64,000 bases of DNA from Agromyces sp. CF514 (GTDB taxonomy: Bacteria > Actinomycetota > Actinomycetes > Actinomycetales > Microbacteriaceae): contig NZ_FOZD01000001.1 of the NCBI RefSeq assembly GCF_900113185.1, positions 434,001 through 498,000 of the forward strand. The letters are read 5' to 3'. Below the pieces are notes generated by a model. The model made no database searches and was not told the origin of the DNA. It saw only the letters and a program-made list of their open reading frames with translations. The position numbers were made by a program, and so were the translations under genes. This document shows positions 35,220-43,896 of the stretch, piece after piece. The stretch's first letter is position 1; the number at the start of each line of letters is the position of its first letter.

Positions 35220-36371
35220 GTGCGCATCGCGATCGTCGGCGGAGTGCTGCTGCTCGTCGGAGTCGCGGCCGCGGTGTTCGGCGTGCTCCCGCCCGAGGCG
35301 GTCGCCGAGCTCGCGGGGCGCGTGCTGCCGATCCTCGCGTTCGTCGTCGCGGTCACGGTCGTGGCCGAGCTGGCGTCCGAGGCCGGCGTGTTCCGCGTGC
35401 TCGCCGAGCGGCTCGCGGCGATGGCCCGCGGGCGGGCGATCGTGCTCTGGCTGCTCGTGCTGGTGCTCGCGACGGCGTCGACCGTGTTCCTCTCGCTCGA
35501 CACGACGGCGGTGCTGCTGACGCCCGTGGTCGTCGCGCTCGCGGCGCATGCGCGCATCTCGCCGATCCCGTTCGCGCTGACGACCGTGTGGATCGCGAAC
35601 ACGGGCTCGCTGCTGTTGCCCGTGTCGAACCTCACCAACCTGCTCGCCGCGGAGCACCTCGGCCTGCACCCCCTGCAGTTCGCCGCCATCACCGCGGCGC
35701 CGGCGCTGGTCGCGGTGCTCGTGACCGCCGTCGTGCTCTTCGCGACGAGGCCGAGGCAGTTGCTGGCGCGCTTCGAGCCCGAGCAGGCCGGGCCGCCCGA
35801 CGACCCCGTGCTCTTCCGCATCGCGGCGATCACGCTCGCGGCGCTCGTGCCGCTGCTCGTCTCGGGCCTCGAGGTGTGGATCCCGGCGTCGGTCGCGGCC
35901 GCGGTGCTCGTCGTGGCCTTCGCGGTTCGGCGGCCCGGCGTGCTGACGGGATCGCTCGTGCCGTGGCAGCTCGTGGTGTTCGCGTCGGGGCTGTTCCTCT
36001 CGGTCGAGGCGCTGCACGCGGCCCGCGCGACCGACGTGCTCGCCGCGCTGGCCGGCACGGGCGAGGGCCCGCTCGAGCTGCTGCGGCTCGCGGGCGTCGG
36101 CGCGGCATCGGCGAACCTCGTGAACAACCTGCCCGCGTATCTGGCGCTCGAACCGTTCGCCGACGATCCCGTGCGGCTCGTGGCCCTGCTCATCGGCGTG
36201 AATGCGGGAGCGATCATCACGCCGTGGGGTTCGCTCGCGACGCTGCTCTGGCATCAGCGCCTCGTGTCGATGGGCGTCGAGATCTCCTGGCCGCGGTTCA
36301 TGCTCCTCGGGCTGCTGCTGGCGCCGCTCGTGGTCGTGGCTGCGACGCTCGCGCTCGCCGCGACGAGCTGA
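35220..36371 (+). CDS. ArsB/NhaD/SLC13-type anion permease
   Basis: 383 residues, 10-11 membrane helices. The repeat motifs of the ion-transporter superfamily are visible: STVFLSLDTTAVLLTPVVVAL with TTVWIANTGSLLLPVSNLTNLLAAEHLGL in the first half, and GAASANLVNNLPAYLAL with INAGAIITPWGSLATLLW-like sequence in the second. These are the substrate hairpins of ArsB and SLC13 proteins. Possible substrates are arsenite, dicarboxylates or sulfate; no arsR, arsC or other clue lies nearby, so I leave it open. GTG start. Confidence 0.82.
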   Translation: MRIAIVGGVLLLVGVAAAVFGVLPPEAVAELAGRVLPILAFVVAVTVVAELASEAGVFRVLAERLAAMARGRAIVLWLLVLVLATASTVFLSLDTTAVLLTPVVVALAAHARISPIPFALTTVWIANTGSLLLPVSNLTNLLAAEHLGLHPLQFAAITAAPALVAVLVTAVVLFATRPRQLLARFEPEQAGPPDDPVLFRIAAITLAALVPLLVSGLEVWIPASVAAAVLVVAFAVRRPGVLTGSLVPWQLVVFASGLFLSVEALHAARATDVLAALAGTGEGPLELLRLAGVGAASANLVNNLPAYLALEPFADDPVRLVALLIGVNAGAIITPWGSLATLLWHQRLVSMGVEISWPRFMLLGLLLAPLVVVAATLALAATS

Positions 36372-36390
36372 GGCGGGAACGCAGGTCCGG

Positions 36391-36777
36391 TCAGGGCCGG
36401 GCGCGGAGCGCCGCCTCGACGAGTGCGAGGGCCGTCGCGTCGTCGAGGCCGAGCCGGTGCACACGGTCGGCGAACGCGATCGCGGCGAGCTGGGCCTGCT
36501 GCGTCGCCGGGTCGCCTGTCGCCGACACGAACGTGCCCGAGCGACCGCGGCCCTCGAGCACGCCGTCTGCCTCGAGCGCCTTGTACGCCTTCGCGACGGT
36601 GTTCACCGCGAGGTCGAGGTCGGCGGCGAGGGCGCGCACGGTCGGCATCCGGGTTCCGGGGGCGAGCGTTCCGTCGGTCACGGCCTCGACGATCTGCCGG
36701 CGCAACTGCTCGAACGGCGGTGCGGATGCCGCGGGGTCGATCGTGAGCCCGAGCGGGCCGCTCGCGGCATCCGTCAT
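36391..36777 (-). CDS. Short GntR family regulator (YtrA type)
   Basis: 128 residues: the winged HTH PPFEQLRRQIVEAVTDGTLAPGTRMPTVRALAADLDLAVNTVAKAYKALEADGVLEGRGRSGTFVS (about 19-83) plus a short helical tail, the YtrA build without a large ligand domain. YtrA-type regulators usually control ABC transporters; none adjoins here. It starts 2 bp after the stop of the Lrp-type gene on the same strand, so the two regulators form one transcript. Confidence 0.85.
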   Translation of the reverse strand: MTDAASGPLGLTIDPAASAPPFEQLRRQIVEAVTDGTLAPGTRMPTVRALAADLDLAVNTVAKAYKALEADGVLEGRGRSGTFVSATGDPATQQAQLAAIAFADRVHRLGLDDATALALVEAALRARP

Positions 36778-36779
36778 CG

Positions 36780-37217
36780 TCAGTCCCTGCTGCGGTTGAC
36801 GAGGCGCGAGAGCACGATCGCGCTGCGCGTGTGGTCGACGTTCGGGGCGATGCGCACGCGCTCGAGGGCGTCTTCGAGCGAGGCGATGTCGCGCGCGCGC
36901 ATGTGCACGATCGCGTCGGCGCTGCCCGTGACGGTGCCCGCGTAGACGACCTCGGGCACTCCCTGCAGGATGCGCTGGAGCTCGTCGGGGGCGACGGTGC
37001 CGCGGCAGAACAGCTCGACGTACGCCTCGGTCGACATGCCGTCGACGGTGGGGTCGACCTGGATCGTGAACGAGCGGATGACGCCGTCGGCGACGAGACG
37101 GTCGACGCGCCGCTTGACGGCCGAGGCCGACAGCCCGACCGACGATCCGATGTCGCCGTACCCCGCCCGAGCGTTCTGTCGGAGGAGGTCGAGAATGGCG
37201 CGGTCGAGGTTGTCCAT
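36780..37217 (-). CDS. Lrp/AsnC family regulator
   Basis: 145 residues. N-terminal HTH: LDRAILDLLRQNARAGYGDIGSSVGLSASAVKRRVDRLVADGVIRSFTIQVDP (about 4-56), then the RAM ligand-binding domain with YVELFCRGTVAPDELQRILQ and VVYAGTVTGSADAIVHMRARDIASLEDALERV. Such proteins sense amino acids. ATG 37217 has TACACT 6 nt upstream. It is followed directly by the GntR gene and is divergent from an LLM oxidoreductase; its target is not evident. Confidence 0.9.
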   Translation of the reverse strand: MDNLDRAILDLLRQNARAGYGDIGSSVGLSASAVKRRVDRLVADGVIRSFTIQVDPTVDGMSTEAYVELFCRGTVAPDELQRILQGVPEVVYAGTVTGSADAIVHMRARDIASLEDALERVRIAPNVDHTRSAIVLSRLVNRSRD

Positions 37218-37223
37218 CCTCGG

Positions 37224-37229
37224 AGTGTA
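37224..37229 (-). promoter_or_regulatory. -10 hexamer of the Lrp-type gene
   Basis: TACACT on the minus strand, 6 nt before ATG 37217; leaderless-type. Confidence 0.5.
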
Positions 37230-37364
37230 CGACGATCGGTTGCGCCTCGACAGGTGTCGACGCGGGAATCGTGCGCGCGAATCCGAAGTACGACCGTGTC
37301 GGCAGACCACGGCCGTCGCACGCGCGGATGTCGAGCGACCGGCGATCGCCTTCCGGAACGGTCG

Positions 37365-37370
37365 TAGGCT
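37365..37370 (+). promoter_or_regulatory. -10 hexamer of the LLM oxidoreductase gene
   Basis: TAGGCT, 6 nt before ATG 37377; leaderless-type. Confidence 0.5.
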
Positions 37371-37376
37371 CGAATC

Positions 37377-38189
37377 ATGAGCCCTACCTCGACCGTGCGC
37401 CTCGGCATCCAGGTGCAGCCCCAGCACGCCGAATACTCCGCGATCCGCGACACGGTGCTGCGGCTCGAGGATCTCGGTGCCGACATCGTCTTCAACTGGG
37501 ACCACTTCTTCCCGCTGTACGGCGACCGCGACGGCCTGCACTTCGAGGCGTGGACCATGCTGGGCGCCTGGGCCGAGCAGACCGAGCGCCTCGAGTTCGG
37601 CACCCTCGTGAACTGCAACTCGTACCGCAACGCCGACCTGCAGGCCGACATGGCCCGCACGCTCGACCACATCAGCGCGAAGGGCGGCGAGGGCCGCTTC
37701 ATCTTCGGCACCGGGTCGGGCTGGTTCGAGCGCGACTACGACGAGTACGGCTACGAGTTCGGCACGGTCGGGGGTCGCCTGAACGCCCTCGCCGGCGCGC
37801 TGCCTCGCATCGAGGCGCGTTGGGCGAAGCTGAACCCGGCGCCGACGCGCAAGATCCCCGTGATGATCGGCGGCAAGGGCGAGCAGAAGACCCTCAAGAT
37901 CGTCGCGAAGCACGCCGACATCTGGCACTCGTTCGTCGCGCCGGCCGAACTCGGGCACAAGCTCGACGTGCTGAAGGCATGGGGCGACGAGGTCGGTCGC
38001 GACGTCTCGGAGATCACCGTGTCGAACGAGCTCGGGCGCGGCACCGCAGACCTCGAGCACGCCGACGCGCTCTACGACGCGGGCGTGCGCCTGTTCACGC
38101 TCGGCATCACCGGACCCGACTACGACCTCACGGCCGTGCGCGAGTACCTGGCCTGGCGCGACGCGAAGAACGCGCGCGCCGCCGCCTGA
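37377..38189 (+). CDS. LLM-class F420-dependent oxidoreductase
   Basis: 270 residues of the luciferase-like monooxygenase barrel: RLGIQVQPQHAEYSAIRDTVLRLEDLGADIVFNWDHFFP near the start, EAWTMLGAWAEQTERLEFGTLVNCNSYRNADLQADMARTLDHIS, FGTGSGWFERDYDEYGYEFG and IPVMIGGKGEQKTLKIVAKHADIWH. The WFERDYDEYGYEFGT block and length are typical of actinobacterial F420-dependent members rather than FMN bacterial luciferases. It uses F420H2 or FMN to reduce or oxidise an unknown substrate. Confidence 0.88.
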   Translation: MSPTSTVRLGIQVQPQHAEYSAIRDTVLRLEDLGADIVFNWDHFFPLYGDRDGLHFEAWTMLGAWAEQTERLEFGTLVNCNSYRNADLQADMARTLDHISAKGGEGRFIFGTGSGWFERDYDEYGYEFGTVGGRLNALAGALPRIEARWAKLNPAPTRKIPVMIGGKGEQKTLKIVAKHADIWHSFVAPAELGHKLDVLKAWGDEVGRDVSEITVSNELGRGTADLEHADALYDAGVRLFTLGITGPDYDLTAVREYLAWRDAKNARAAA

Positions 38190-38237
38190 GCGCGCCACCT
38201 CGCCAGAACGGTGCGGCACGGATCAGAGCAGCTCGGA

Positions 38238-38984
38238 TCAGTGCGGCTCGGTCGTGACGATCACGGCGCCGTCGGACATCCAGACCACCTCGAAGCGGGC
38301 CGCGTCTCGGTAGGCGACCACGTGGATGCCCGTCTCGGGGAACCGCCCCTGCTCGGTGCAACGGCTCTGGCCCCCCGCCGTCGCCGGGAACACGAGGACC
38401 AGGCAGGCCTCGCCTTCCCGGCGGGCCGCGAAGACGTCGGTGCCGTCGGGCAGGGTGAGCAGGAGCCGTTGCTGGAAGAACCCGTCGCGGGCCCAGGAGC
38501 GAGGCAGGGCGTCACCCGAGATCGACTCGCGGGTGAACACCGCCGAGGCCTCCGCGTCCGACACGCGCGGCAGCGACTCGAGGTACTCCGCGTAGGTGAT
38601 GTCGGTCGGGGCCGGCGCCGCGCCGGGCGATGATCCGGGGTCGGGCCCACGGCCGCCGAGCATCCACCCGACGAGCACCCCGGCGGCCAGCGCGGCCGCA
38701 CCGGTGACGATGGTCCAGCGCAGGCGCGACCGCGTGCGGCGGTCCCGCTCGGCATTGCCCGCGCCGCCGGGGAACGGCCCGCCGCCGGTCGGTCGGGCCG
38801 GCGGCGCGACGTCCGACGGCCCGGGGAGGTCTGCCGCCGACCCATTCGGCGGGTGCGCCGCGGAGTCCGCTTCGGCCAGCGCGCGTGCGGCGGCGGCCCG
38901 CTCGGAATCCGTCGCCCCGGAGCCGTAGGCGATGCGCTGCAGGCGGGCGAGGTCGAGTCGGTGCTGGTCCTCGTTGCCCACCAT
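38238..38984 (-). CDS. Membrane-anchored hypothetical protein
   Basis: 248 residues from ATG 38984 (GGAGGG upstream); ATG 39044 would add 20 residues and also has a GAGGGA nearby, so the start is uncertain. N-terminal cytoplasmic part of about 85 residues with GDDS-like helix QHRLDLARLQRIAYGSGATDSERAAAARALAEAD, one membrane helix (about 92-112, TIVTGAAALAAGVLVGWMLGG), then an exported domain of about 125 residues ending in SDGAVIVTTEPH. Two cysteines in that domain (EACLVLVF and SRCTEQG) could form a disulphide. I do not recognise a family. Confidence 0.68.
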   Translation of the reverse strand: MVGNEDQHRLDLARLQRIAYGSGATDSERAAAARALAEADSAAHPPNGSAADLPGPSDVAPPARPTGGGPFPGGAGNAERDRRTRSRLRWTIVTGAAALAAGVLVGWMLGGRGPDPGSSPGAAPAPTDITYAEYLESLPRVSDAEASAVFTRESISGDALPRSWARDGFFQQRLLLTLPDGTDVFAARREGEACLVLVFPATAGGQSRCTEQGRFPETGIHVVAYRDAARFEVVWMSDGAVIVTTEPH

Positions 38985-39165
38985 GGCGCCCTCCGTCGCC
39001 GCGATCGCCTGAGGGCGGCGTTCGGCGTGACGTCGGGTCTCCATTCAGGATCCCTCACGGCTCCGCCTGCGGCAAGCCTCGTGATCGGCCGTCCGCCCGG
39101 CGGCCCCCGCGTCGCCGCTCCAGTGGGGGCCCGCGACCGTCAGCGTCAGCGTCAGCGTCGGTGCG

Positions 39166-39906
39166 TCAGCGCCCGGTGACGGTGATCGACCCGTTCGACG
39201 TGGCGAGGTCGAGCGTGAACTCGCCGTCGGAGTCCTCGTCGATGTCGACGTCGACCGAGCCGTTCGACGTGTCGGTCGTGACTCGGTAGCCCGCGCCCTC
39301 GGTCGGCACCGCCAGGTCGATCGCGCCGTTCGACGTTCGCGCGTCGACGTCCTGCGGGGTCGCGAGTCGCAGGTCGACCGCGCCGTTCGAGGTCGACACC
39401 CGGATGCCGGATCCGGCGAGGCCGCGCCCCTCGACGCGCCCGTTGCTCGTCTCGGCTTCGATCGCACCGGACACGTCGTCGAGTTCGATCTCGCCGTTGG
39501 CGGTCGAGACGTCGACCGCGCCCACCGAGGTGAGTTCGATCGCGCCGTTCGTGGTCGCGCCGCGCACGTCGACGCCCGCCGGCAGGTCGATGGTGTAGTC
39601 GACCGTGCAGTTGCGCCCGCATCCGCTCAGCACGAGCACGCCGTCGTCGAGCTCGAAGGTCTCGCCGACGGTCCGCTCGCCCCGGTACGAGACCGTGCGC
39701 GAGACCTCGATGCCGGTGGCGTCGGCCGCCCCGCGCACGATGACGCTCCCGTCGGGCTCGTCGATCTCGATCGTGTGCACCGTGCCCTCGAGGGTCGCGT
39801 CGTCGCGGAACCGCTCGGGCGGCTGCAGGAGCCCGCATCCGCTGAGCACCAGCGCCGCGGCCGCGACGACGGCGCCGATCCCGATCGTGCGTGCTGTGTG
39901 GATCAT
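39166..39906 (-). CDS. DUF4097-type beta-repeat lipoprotein
   Basis: 246 residues. Signal peptide with lipobox LSGC (Cys24). The mature part is a solenoid of strands with the recurrent motif T-[SA]-N-G-x-[IV]: TTNGAIEL, TANGEIEL, TSNGRVEG, TSNGAVDL, TSNGAIDL, TSNGSVDV and TSNGSITV, about 20-25 residues apart. This is the DUF4097/putative adhesin repeat. A CGRNC pair near residue 105 may form a disulphide. The function is unknown; relatives are often linked to envelope stress. GGGGGGA precedes the ATG. Confidence 0.85.
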   Translation of the reverse strand: MIHTARTIGIGAVVAAAALVLSGCGLLQPPERFRDDATLEGTVHTIEIDEPDGSVIVRGAADATGIEVSRTVSYRGERTVGETFELDDGVLVLSGCGRNCTVDYTIDLPAGVDVRGATTNGAIELTSVGAVDVSTANGEIELDDVSGAIEAETSNGRVEGRGLAGSGIRVSTSNGAVDLRLATPQDVDARTSNGAIDLAVPTEGAGYRVTTDTSNGSVDVDIDEDSDGEFTLDLATSNGSITVTGR

Positions 39907-40040
39907 GGTTCTCCCCCCACGGGCTGTCGCCCTGTCCCAGACGATAACGAGGCGTGCCTCTCGCCCGCACGGGGGCATGCCCCCGGGTCCGGACTCCGGC
40001 AGCCCCGCGCGAAGTCCTGTCGACGCAACGACCTGAGGTC

Positions 40041-40046
40041 TAGGCT
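40041..40046 (+). promoter_or_regulatory. -10 hexamer of the peptide transporter gene
   Basis: TAGGCT, 7 nt before ATG 40054; leaderless-type. Confidence 0.5.
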
Positions 40047-40053
40047 GGCCCGC

Positions 40054-41601
40054 ATGGGCAAGGTGACCGAACCTGCCCCGGGGGAGTACGGCCCGCCAGA
40101 GCCGTGGGTAGACGACGGCGGCGAGCGCGACACCCGGGGCGATCATGGCTTCTTCGGGCAGCCACGGCCGCTCGTGCACATCTTCGGGGTCGAGATGTGG
40201 GAGCGCTTCAGCTTCTACGGCATGCAGGGCATCCTGCTGCTCTACCTGTTCTACCCGGCCGACCAGGGCGGCCTCGGAATGGACAAGGCCGTCGCGACCG
40301 GCATCGTCGGCGCCTACGGCGGGGCGGTCTACCTCTCCACCGTGCTCGGTGCGTGGATCGCCGATCGCCTGCTCGGATCCGAGCGGGTGCTGTTCTTCAG
40401 CGCCATCGTCATCATGGCCGGGCACATCGGGCTCGCACTGATCCCGGGGTTCTGGGGCGTCGGCATCGGTCTCGTGCTGGTCGCCTTCGGGTCGGGCGGG
40501 CTCAAGGCCAATGCGACCACGGTGGTCGGCACCCTCTACTCGGCAAAGGACTCCCGGCGCGACGCCGGCTTCTCGATCTTCTACCTCGGCATCAACCTGG
40601 GCGCGTTCTTCGGACCCATCCTGACGGGCCTGCTGCAGAACACGTTCACCGCCGAGAACGGCTACCCGCCGGCGCTCGGGTTCCACCTCGGGTTCGGGCT
40701 CGCTGCGGTCGGCATGGCGTTCGGCCTGATCCAGTACTCGATCGGGCGCAAGGGGCTCCCGCCAGGGGCATCCGTGATCCCGAACCCGCTGCCCCGCTCG
40801 CGATTCGGGATCGCGATCGGCATCGCCGCGGCATCCGTCGTCGTCATCGTGGTGCTCGTGCTCGTCGGGTTCGTCACCGCCGCGAACCTCGTGACCTGGG
40901 TGATCGCCGGCACCGTCGTCGCCGCGATCTCGATGTTCGTCGTGATCCTCACGAGCAAGCACATCGAGCACGTCGAGCGCCGCAGGGTGTACGGGTTCAT
41001 CCCCCTGTTCATCGCGAGCGTGGCGTTCTGGTCGCTGTACCAGCAGCAGTTCACGGTGCTGACGCTCTACTCCGACGAGCAGTTGAACCGCACGATCTTC
41101 GGCTGGGAGATGCCGGTCTCGTGGGTGCAGTCGATCAACCCGATCTTCATCATCATCCTGTCGGGCGTGTTCGCCGCGATCTGGACGAAGCTCGGCGACC
41201 GGCAGCCGTCGACCCCCGTGAAGTTCGCGCTCGGCACGGCGATCATGGGCCTGGCATTCCTGCTCTTCCTGCCGTTCGCCGACGGGGGCGCGAGTTCGAC
41301 GCCGCTGCTCTGGATGGTGCTCATCCTGTTCGTGTTCACCATCGCCGAGCTGCTGCTCTCGCCCGTCGGCCTCTCGGTCACGACCAAGCTCGCTCCGAAG
41401 GTCTTCCACGCCCAGATGGTCGCGCTGTTCTTCCTGTCGGTCGCGCTGGGCACCGCGATCGCCGGACAACTGGGCGCGTTCTACACGCTCGTCAACGAGG
41501 CGACCTACTTCGGCGTGCTCGGCCTGATCGCCATCGTGCTGGGCGGTGCGCTGTGGCTTGCTCGCAAGCCCGTGCTCTCGCTCATGTCGGGCGTCCGCTG
41601 A
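40054..41601 (+). CDS. POT/PTR family peptide MFS transporter
   Basis: 515 residues, 14 predicted membrane helices. Family signatures: FGVEMWERFSFYGMQGILLLYLFYPADQGGLG (the ExxERFxxYG helix 1 motif), GGLKANATTVVGTLYS and FSIFYLGINLGAFFGPILTGLL (PTR2 motif FYLGINLGA), and ELLLSPVGLSVTTKLAPKVFHAQMVALFFLSVALG near the end. It imports di- and tripeptides with protons. The N-terminal 35 residues are acidic and probably disordered. It fits the amino-acid-using theme of the window. Confidence 0.93.
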   Translation: MGKVTEPAPGEYGPPEPWVDDGGERDTRGDHGFFGQPRPLVHIFGVEMWERFSFYGMQGILLLYLFYPADQGGLGMDKAVATGIVGAYGGAVYLSTVLGAWIADRLLGSERVLFFSAIVIMAGHIGLALIPGFWGVGIGLVLVAFGSGGLKANATTVVGTLYSAKDSRRDAGFSIFYLGINLGAFFGPILTGLLQNTFTAENGYPPALGFHLGFGLAAVGMAFGLIQYSIGRKGLPPGASVIPNPLPRSRFGIAIGIAAASVVVIVVLVLVGFVTAANLVTWVIAGTVVAAISMFVVILTSKHIEHVERRRVYGFIPLFIASVAFWSLYQQQFTVLTLYSDEQLNRTIFGWEMPVSWVQSINPIFIIILSGVFAAIWTKLGDRQPSTPVKFALGTAIMGLAFLLFLPFADGGASSTPLLWMVLILFVFTIAELLLSPVGLSVTTKLAPKVFHAQMVALFFLSVALGTAIAGQLGAFYTLVNEATYFGVLGLIAIVLGGALWLARKPVLSLMSGVR

Positions 41602-41665
41602 GCGCGTTCCGGCCCTTCGGCCGCCGCCGGTTACGATGGGCGGGCGCAACCGAGGGGAGTCAAGG

Positions 41666-42433
41666 ATGTCGCACGCCCTCGTCGTGATCCCGACGTACAA
41701 CGAACGGGAGAACATCGCGTCGCTCGTGGCCCGCGTGCGCGCTGCGGTGCCCGCGGCATCCGTGCTCGTCGTCGACGACTCGTCGCCCGATGGCACCGGC
41801 TACATCGCCGAGGCGCTCGCCGCGGACGACGATGCCGTGCGCGTGCTGCACCGCACTGCGAAGGAGGGGCTCGGCGCCGCCTACCTCGAGGCGTTCGGGT
41901 GGGCGCTCGAGCGCGGCCACGATCCCATCGTGCAGATGGACGCCGACGGCTCGCACCTGCCCGAGCAGCTGCAGAGCCTGCTCGACGCGCTCGCGGTTCC
42001 GGATGCCGCGGGCAGGCCGGTCGACGTCGTGATCGGCTCGCGATGGATCCCGGGCGGCACCATCGAGAACTGGCCCCGCCACCGCGAGCTGCTCTCCCGG
42101 TGGGGCAGCGCGTACGCGCGCACCATGCTTCGGCTCTCGACGCGCGACGCGACCGCCGGATACCGGGTGTTCCGCGCGTCGGCGCTGCGCGCGATCCACC
42201 TCGACGACGTGCACACCCGCGGATACGGGTTCCAGGTCGACATGCTCTGGCACGCTCGCCAGGCCGGACTCGTCGTTGTCGAGGTGCCCATCACGTTCGT
42301 CGAGCGGGTGCACGGACGCTCCAAGATGAGCCCGTTCATCGTGGTCGAGGCCATGGTGAAGGTCACCGGGTGGGGCATCGCCGACCTGTTCCGGCGAACG
42401 CGCGGAGCCGACGTCGAGGCGCACTCCGCCTGA
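41666..42433 (+). CDS. Polyprenol-phosphate sugar transferase (DPM1/Ppm1-like, GT2)
   Basis: 255 residues from ATG 41666, after GGGGAG and AAGG. GT-A fold marks: ALVVIPTYNERENIASLVARVRA, VLVVDDSSPDGTG and the metal motif VQMDADGSHLPEQ, then IGSRWIPGG, TAGYRVFRASAL and GYGFQVDMLW. There is no C-terminal membrane domain, as in the catalytic part of actinobacterial Ppm1 (polyprenol-monophosphomannose synthase). It would move mannose from GDP-mannose to a lipid carrier for mannoprotein or glycolipid synthesis. The sugar is inferred from the family. Confidence 0.88.
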   Translation: MSHALVVIPTYNERENIASLVARVRAAVPAASVLVVDDSSPDGTGYIAEALAADDDAVRVLHRTAKEGLGAAYLEAFGWALERGHDPIVQMDADGSHLPEQLQSLLDALAVPDAAGRPVDVVIGSRWIPGGTIENWPRHRELLSRWGSAYARTMLRLSTRDATAGYRVFRASALRAIHLDDVHTRGYGFQVDMLWHARQAGLVVVEVPITFVERVHGRSKMSPFIVVEAMVKVTGWGIADLFRRTRGADVEAHSA

Positions 42434-42470
42434 CGCCCTCGCCGCTCCCGCTTGCGCCGCTCGCGCCGGC

Positions 42471-42520
42471 GGACGAACGGTCGCGTACCGCCGACGGACG
42501 AACGGTCGCGTACCGCCGAC
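42471..42520 (+). repeat. Exact 25-bp tandem duplication
   Basis: Two identical 25-bp units (42471-42495 and 42496-42520) beginning GGACGAACGG and ending ACCGCCGAC, in the 149-bp gap before the MFS gene. Each contains the short dyad CGGT-cgcgt-ACCG, so the unit may be a duplicated regulator site. Confidence 0.65.
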
Positions 42521-42558
42521 GATCGGTCGGGTGCACGGCCCACCGGTTCGCGATGGTT

Positions 42559-42571
42559 GAGGTACCACCTC
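42559..42571. promoter_or_regulatory. Inverted repeat GAGGT-ACC-ACCTC before the MFS gene
   Basis: Dyad just upstream of the ribosome binding site GAAGGAG (about 42572-42578). Possible operator of the MFS exporter gene. Confidence 0.35.
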
Positions 42572-42582
42572 GAAGGAGCGCC

Positions 42583-43842
42583 ATGTCGACCGACACCGCC
42601 AGCACCGCCACGATCACCGGTTCCGCAGGTCGTTCCGAACTCGAACGCGGAGCGCCCGGAGCGCCCGAGGTCCTGCCCGGCGGGCCGTCGGGTCGGGCGA
42701 AACCGGCGTGGCCTGCGGTCGTATCGCTCGGCCTCGGCATCTTCACGCTCGTGGCCAGCGAATTCCTCCCTGCGAGCATGCTCTCCCCGATCGCGGCCGA
42801 CCTCGGCGTCTCCGAGGGAACGGCGGGGCAGCTCGTGACCGCGACCAGCATCATCGGCATCATCGGCGGGCCGCTCGTCGTCTCCGGGCTGCCGAGGCTC
42901 GACCGTCGCTGGGTGATGGCCGGCCTCACCACGCTCGCCGTCATCTCGAACGTGCTCGTCGCGCTGGCGCCGGTGTTCGGGCTCATGCTCGCCTCACGCC
43001 TGCTGCTGGGCCTCGCCATCTCGGGCTTCTGGGCGATGTCGCTCGCGGTGACGGCTCAACTCGTGCCGGCCGAGCGGCTCGGGCGGGCGATGACCGTCGT
43101 GAACATGGGCGTCTCGCTCGCGACGATCGCGGCCGTCCCCGCGGGCGCACTGCTCGGCGAGCTGTTCGGGTGGCGCGCCGTGTTCCTCGGCGCTGCTGCG
43201 GCAGGGGTGATCGCGCTCGCCGTGCAGCTGACGACGCTGCCGTCCGTCCCGCCGACGGGTGCACCGGGATTCCGCACGCTCATCTCGACGGCCGCGCGCC
43301 CCGTGGTCGCCCTCGGCATCCTGTCGATCGTGCTCATCGCCGGCGGCCACTTCACCGGGTTCACCTACCTGCGACCGGCGTTCGAGAGCATCGGGGGATT
43401 CGACGCCGCCGTGCTCGCGGCGCTCCTCGCCGCATTCGGGCTCGCATCGTTCGCAGGCAACCTGATCGCCGGCCCGCTGGCCGACCGCCGGCTCATCGTG
43501 CTCGTCGTGGCTGCGCCGACCGCCATCGGCGCTGCGACCGTGCTCTTCGCGCTCGCCGGCGGGAGCCTCGCCGTCGCGGTCGTGGCGATGCTCGTCTGGG
43601 GCCTCGGGTTCGGCGCCGTGCCGACCATGGTGCAGACCTGGATCGCCGGGGTCGCCCCGGATCGGCTCGAGAGCGCCGGAGGCCTGGTCGTCGCCGCCTT
43701 CCAGGTCGCGATCACCGTCGGTGCAGCCGTCGGCGGGGCGATCGTGGACTCGGTCGGCGTGCAGGCGGCGTTCCTCGGCGGCGGGGTCGCGGCCGTGCTC
43801 GGCGGGCTCGTGCTCGCCTCGGCGCGTCACCGCCGGGTGTGA
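42583..43842 (+). CDS. MFS exporter, DHA1/AraJ-like
   Basis: 419 residues from ATG 42583, with a hydrophilic N-terminus of about 45 residues and 12 hydrophobic helices. WPAVVSLGLGIFTLVASEFLPASMLSPIAADLGVSEGTAGQLVTATSI is the helix 1 / motif D region common to AraJ/YdhP/NepI-type drug and sugar efflux pumps. LPRLDRRWVMAGLTTLAVISN and LLGLAISGFWAMSLAVTAQLVP follow. Substrate unknown. A convergent AraC regulator follows, a frequent partner of this family. Confidence 0.88.
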   Translation: MSTDTASTATITGSAGRSELERGAPGAPEVLPGGPSGRAKPAWPAVVSLGLGIFTLVASEFLPASMLSPIAADLGVSEGTAGQLVTATSIIGIIGGPLVVSGLPRLDRRWVMAGLTTLAVISNVLVALAPVFGLMLASRLLLGLAISGFWAMSLAVTAQLVPAERLGRAMTVVNMGVSLATIAAVPAGALLGELFGWRAVFLGAAAAGVIALAVQLTTLPSVPPTGAPGFRTLISTAARPVVALGILSIVLIAGGHFTGFTYLRPAFESIGGFDAAVLAALLAAFGLASFAGNLIAGPLADRRLIVLVVAAPTAIGAATVLFALAGGSLAVAVVAMLVWGLGFGAVPTMVQTWIAGVAPDRLESAGGLVVAAFQVAITVGAAVGGAIVDSVGVQAAFLGGGVAAVLGGLVLASARHRRV

Positions 43843-43896
43843 GGTTCGGCGGTCGCCGCGACGACGGGCGATCGCCGCCGGGCATGTCTGAGCGGA

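Noticed and set aside
33281..36220. A 979-codon minus-strand frame over the permease genes
   Set aside because: It runs through the real permease gene in another frame and against the anion permease gene. Ser/Ala/Thr/Arg-rich without any motif.
38190..38237. Short CGGATCAG direct repeats between the LLM gene and the hypothetical gene
   Set aside because: Only two or three imperfect 15-bp units without structure; judged chance or minor slippage.
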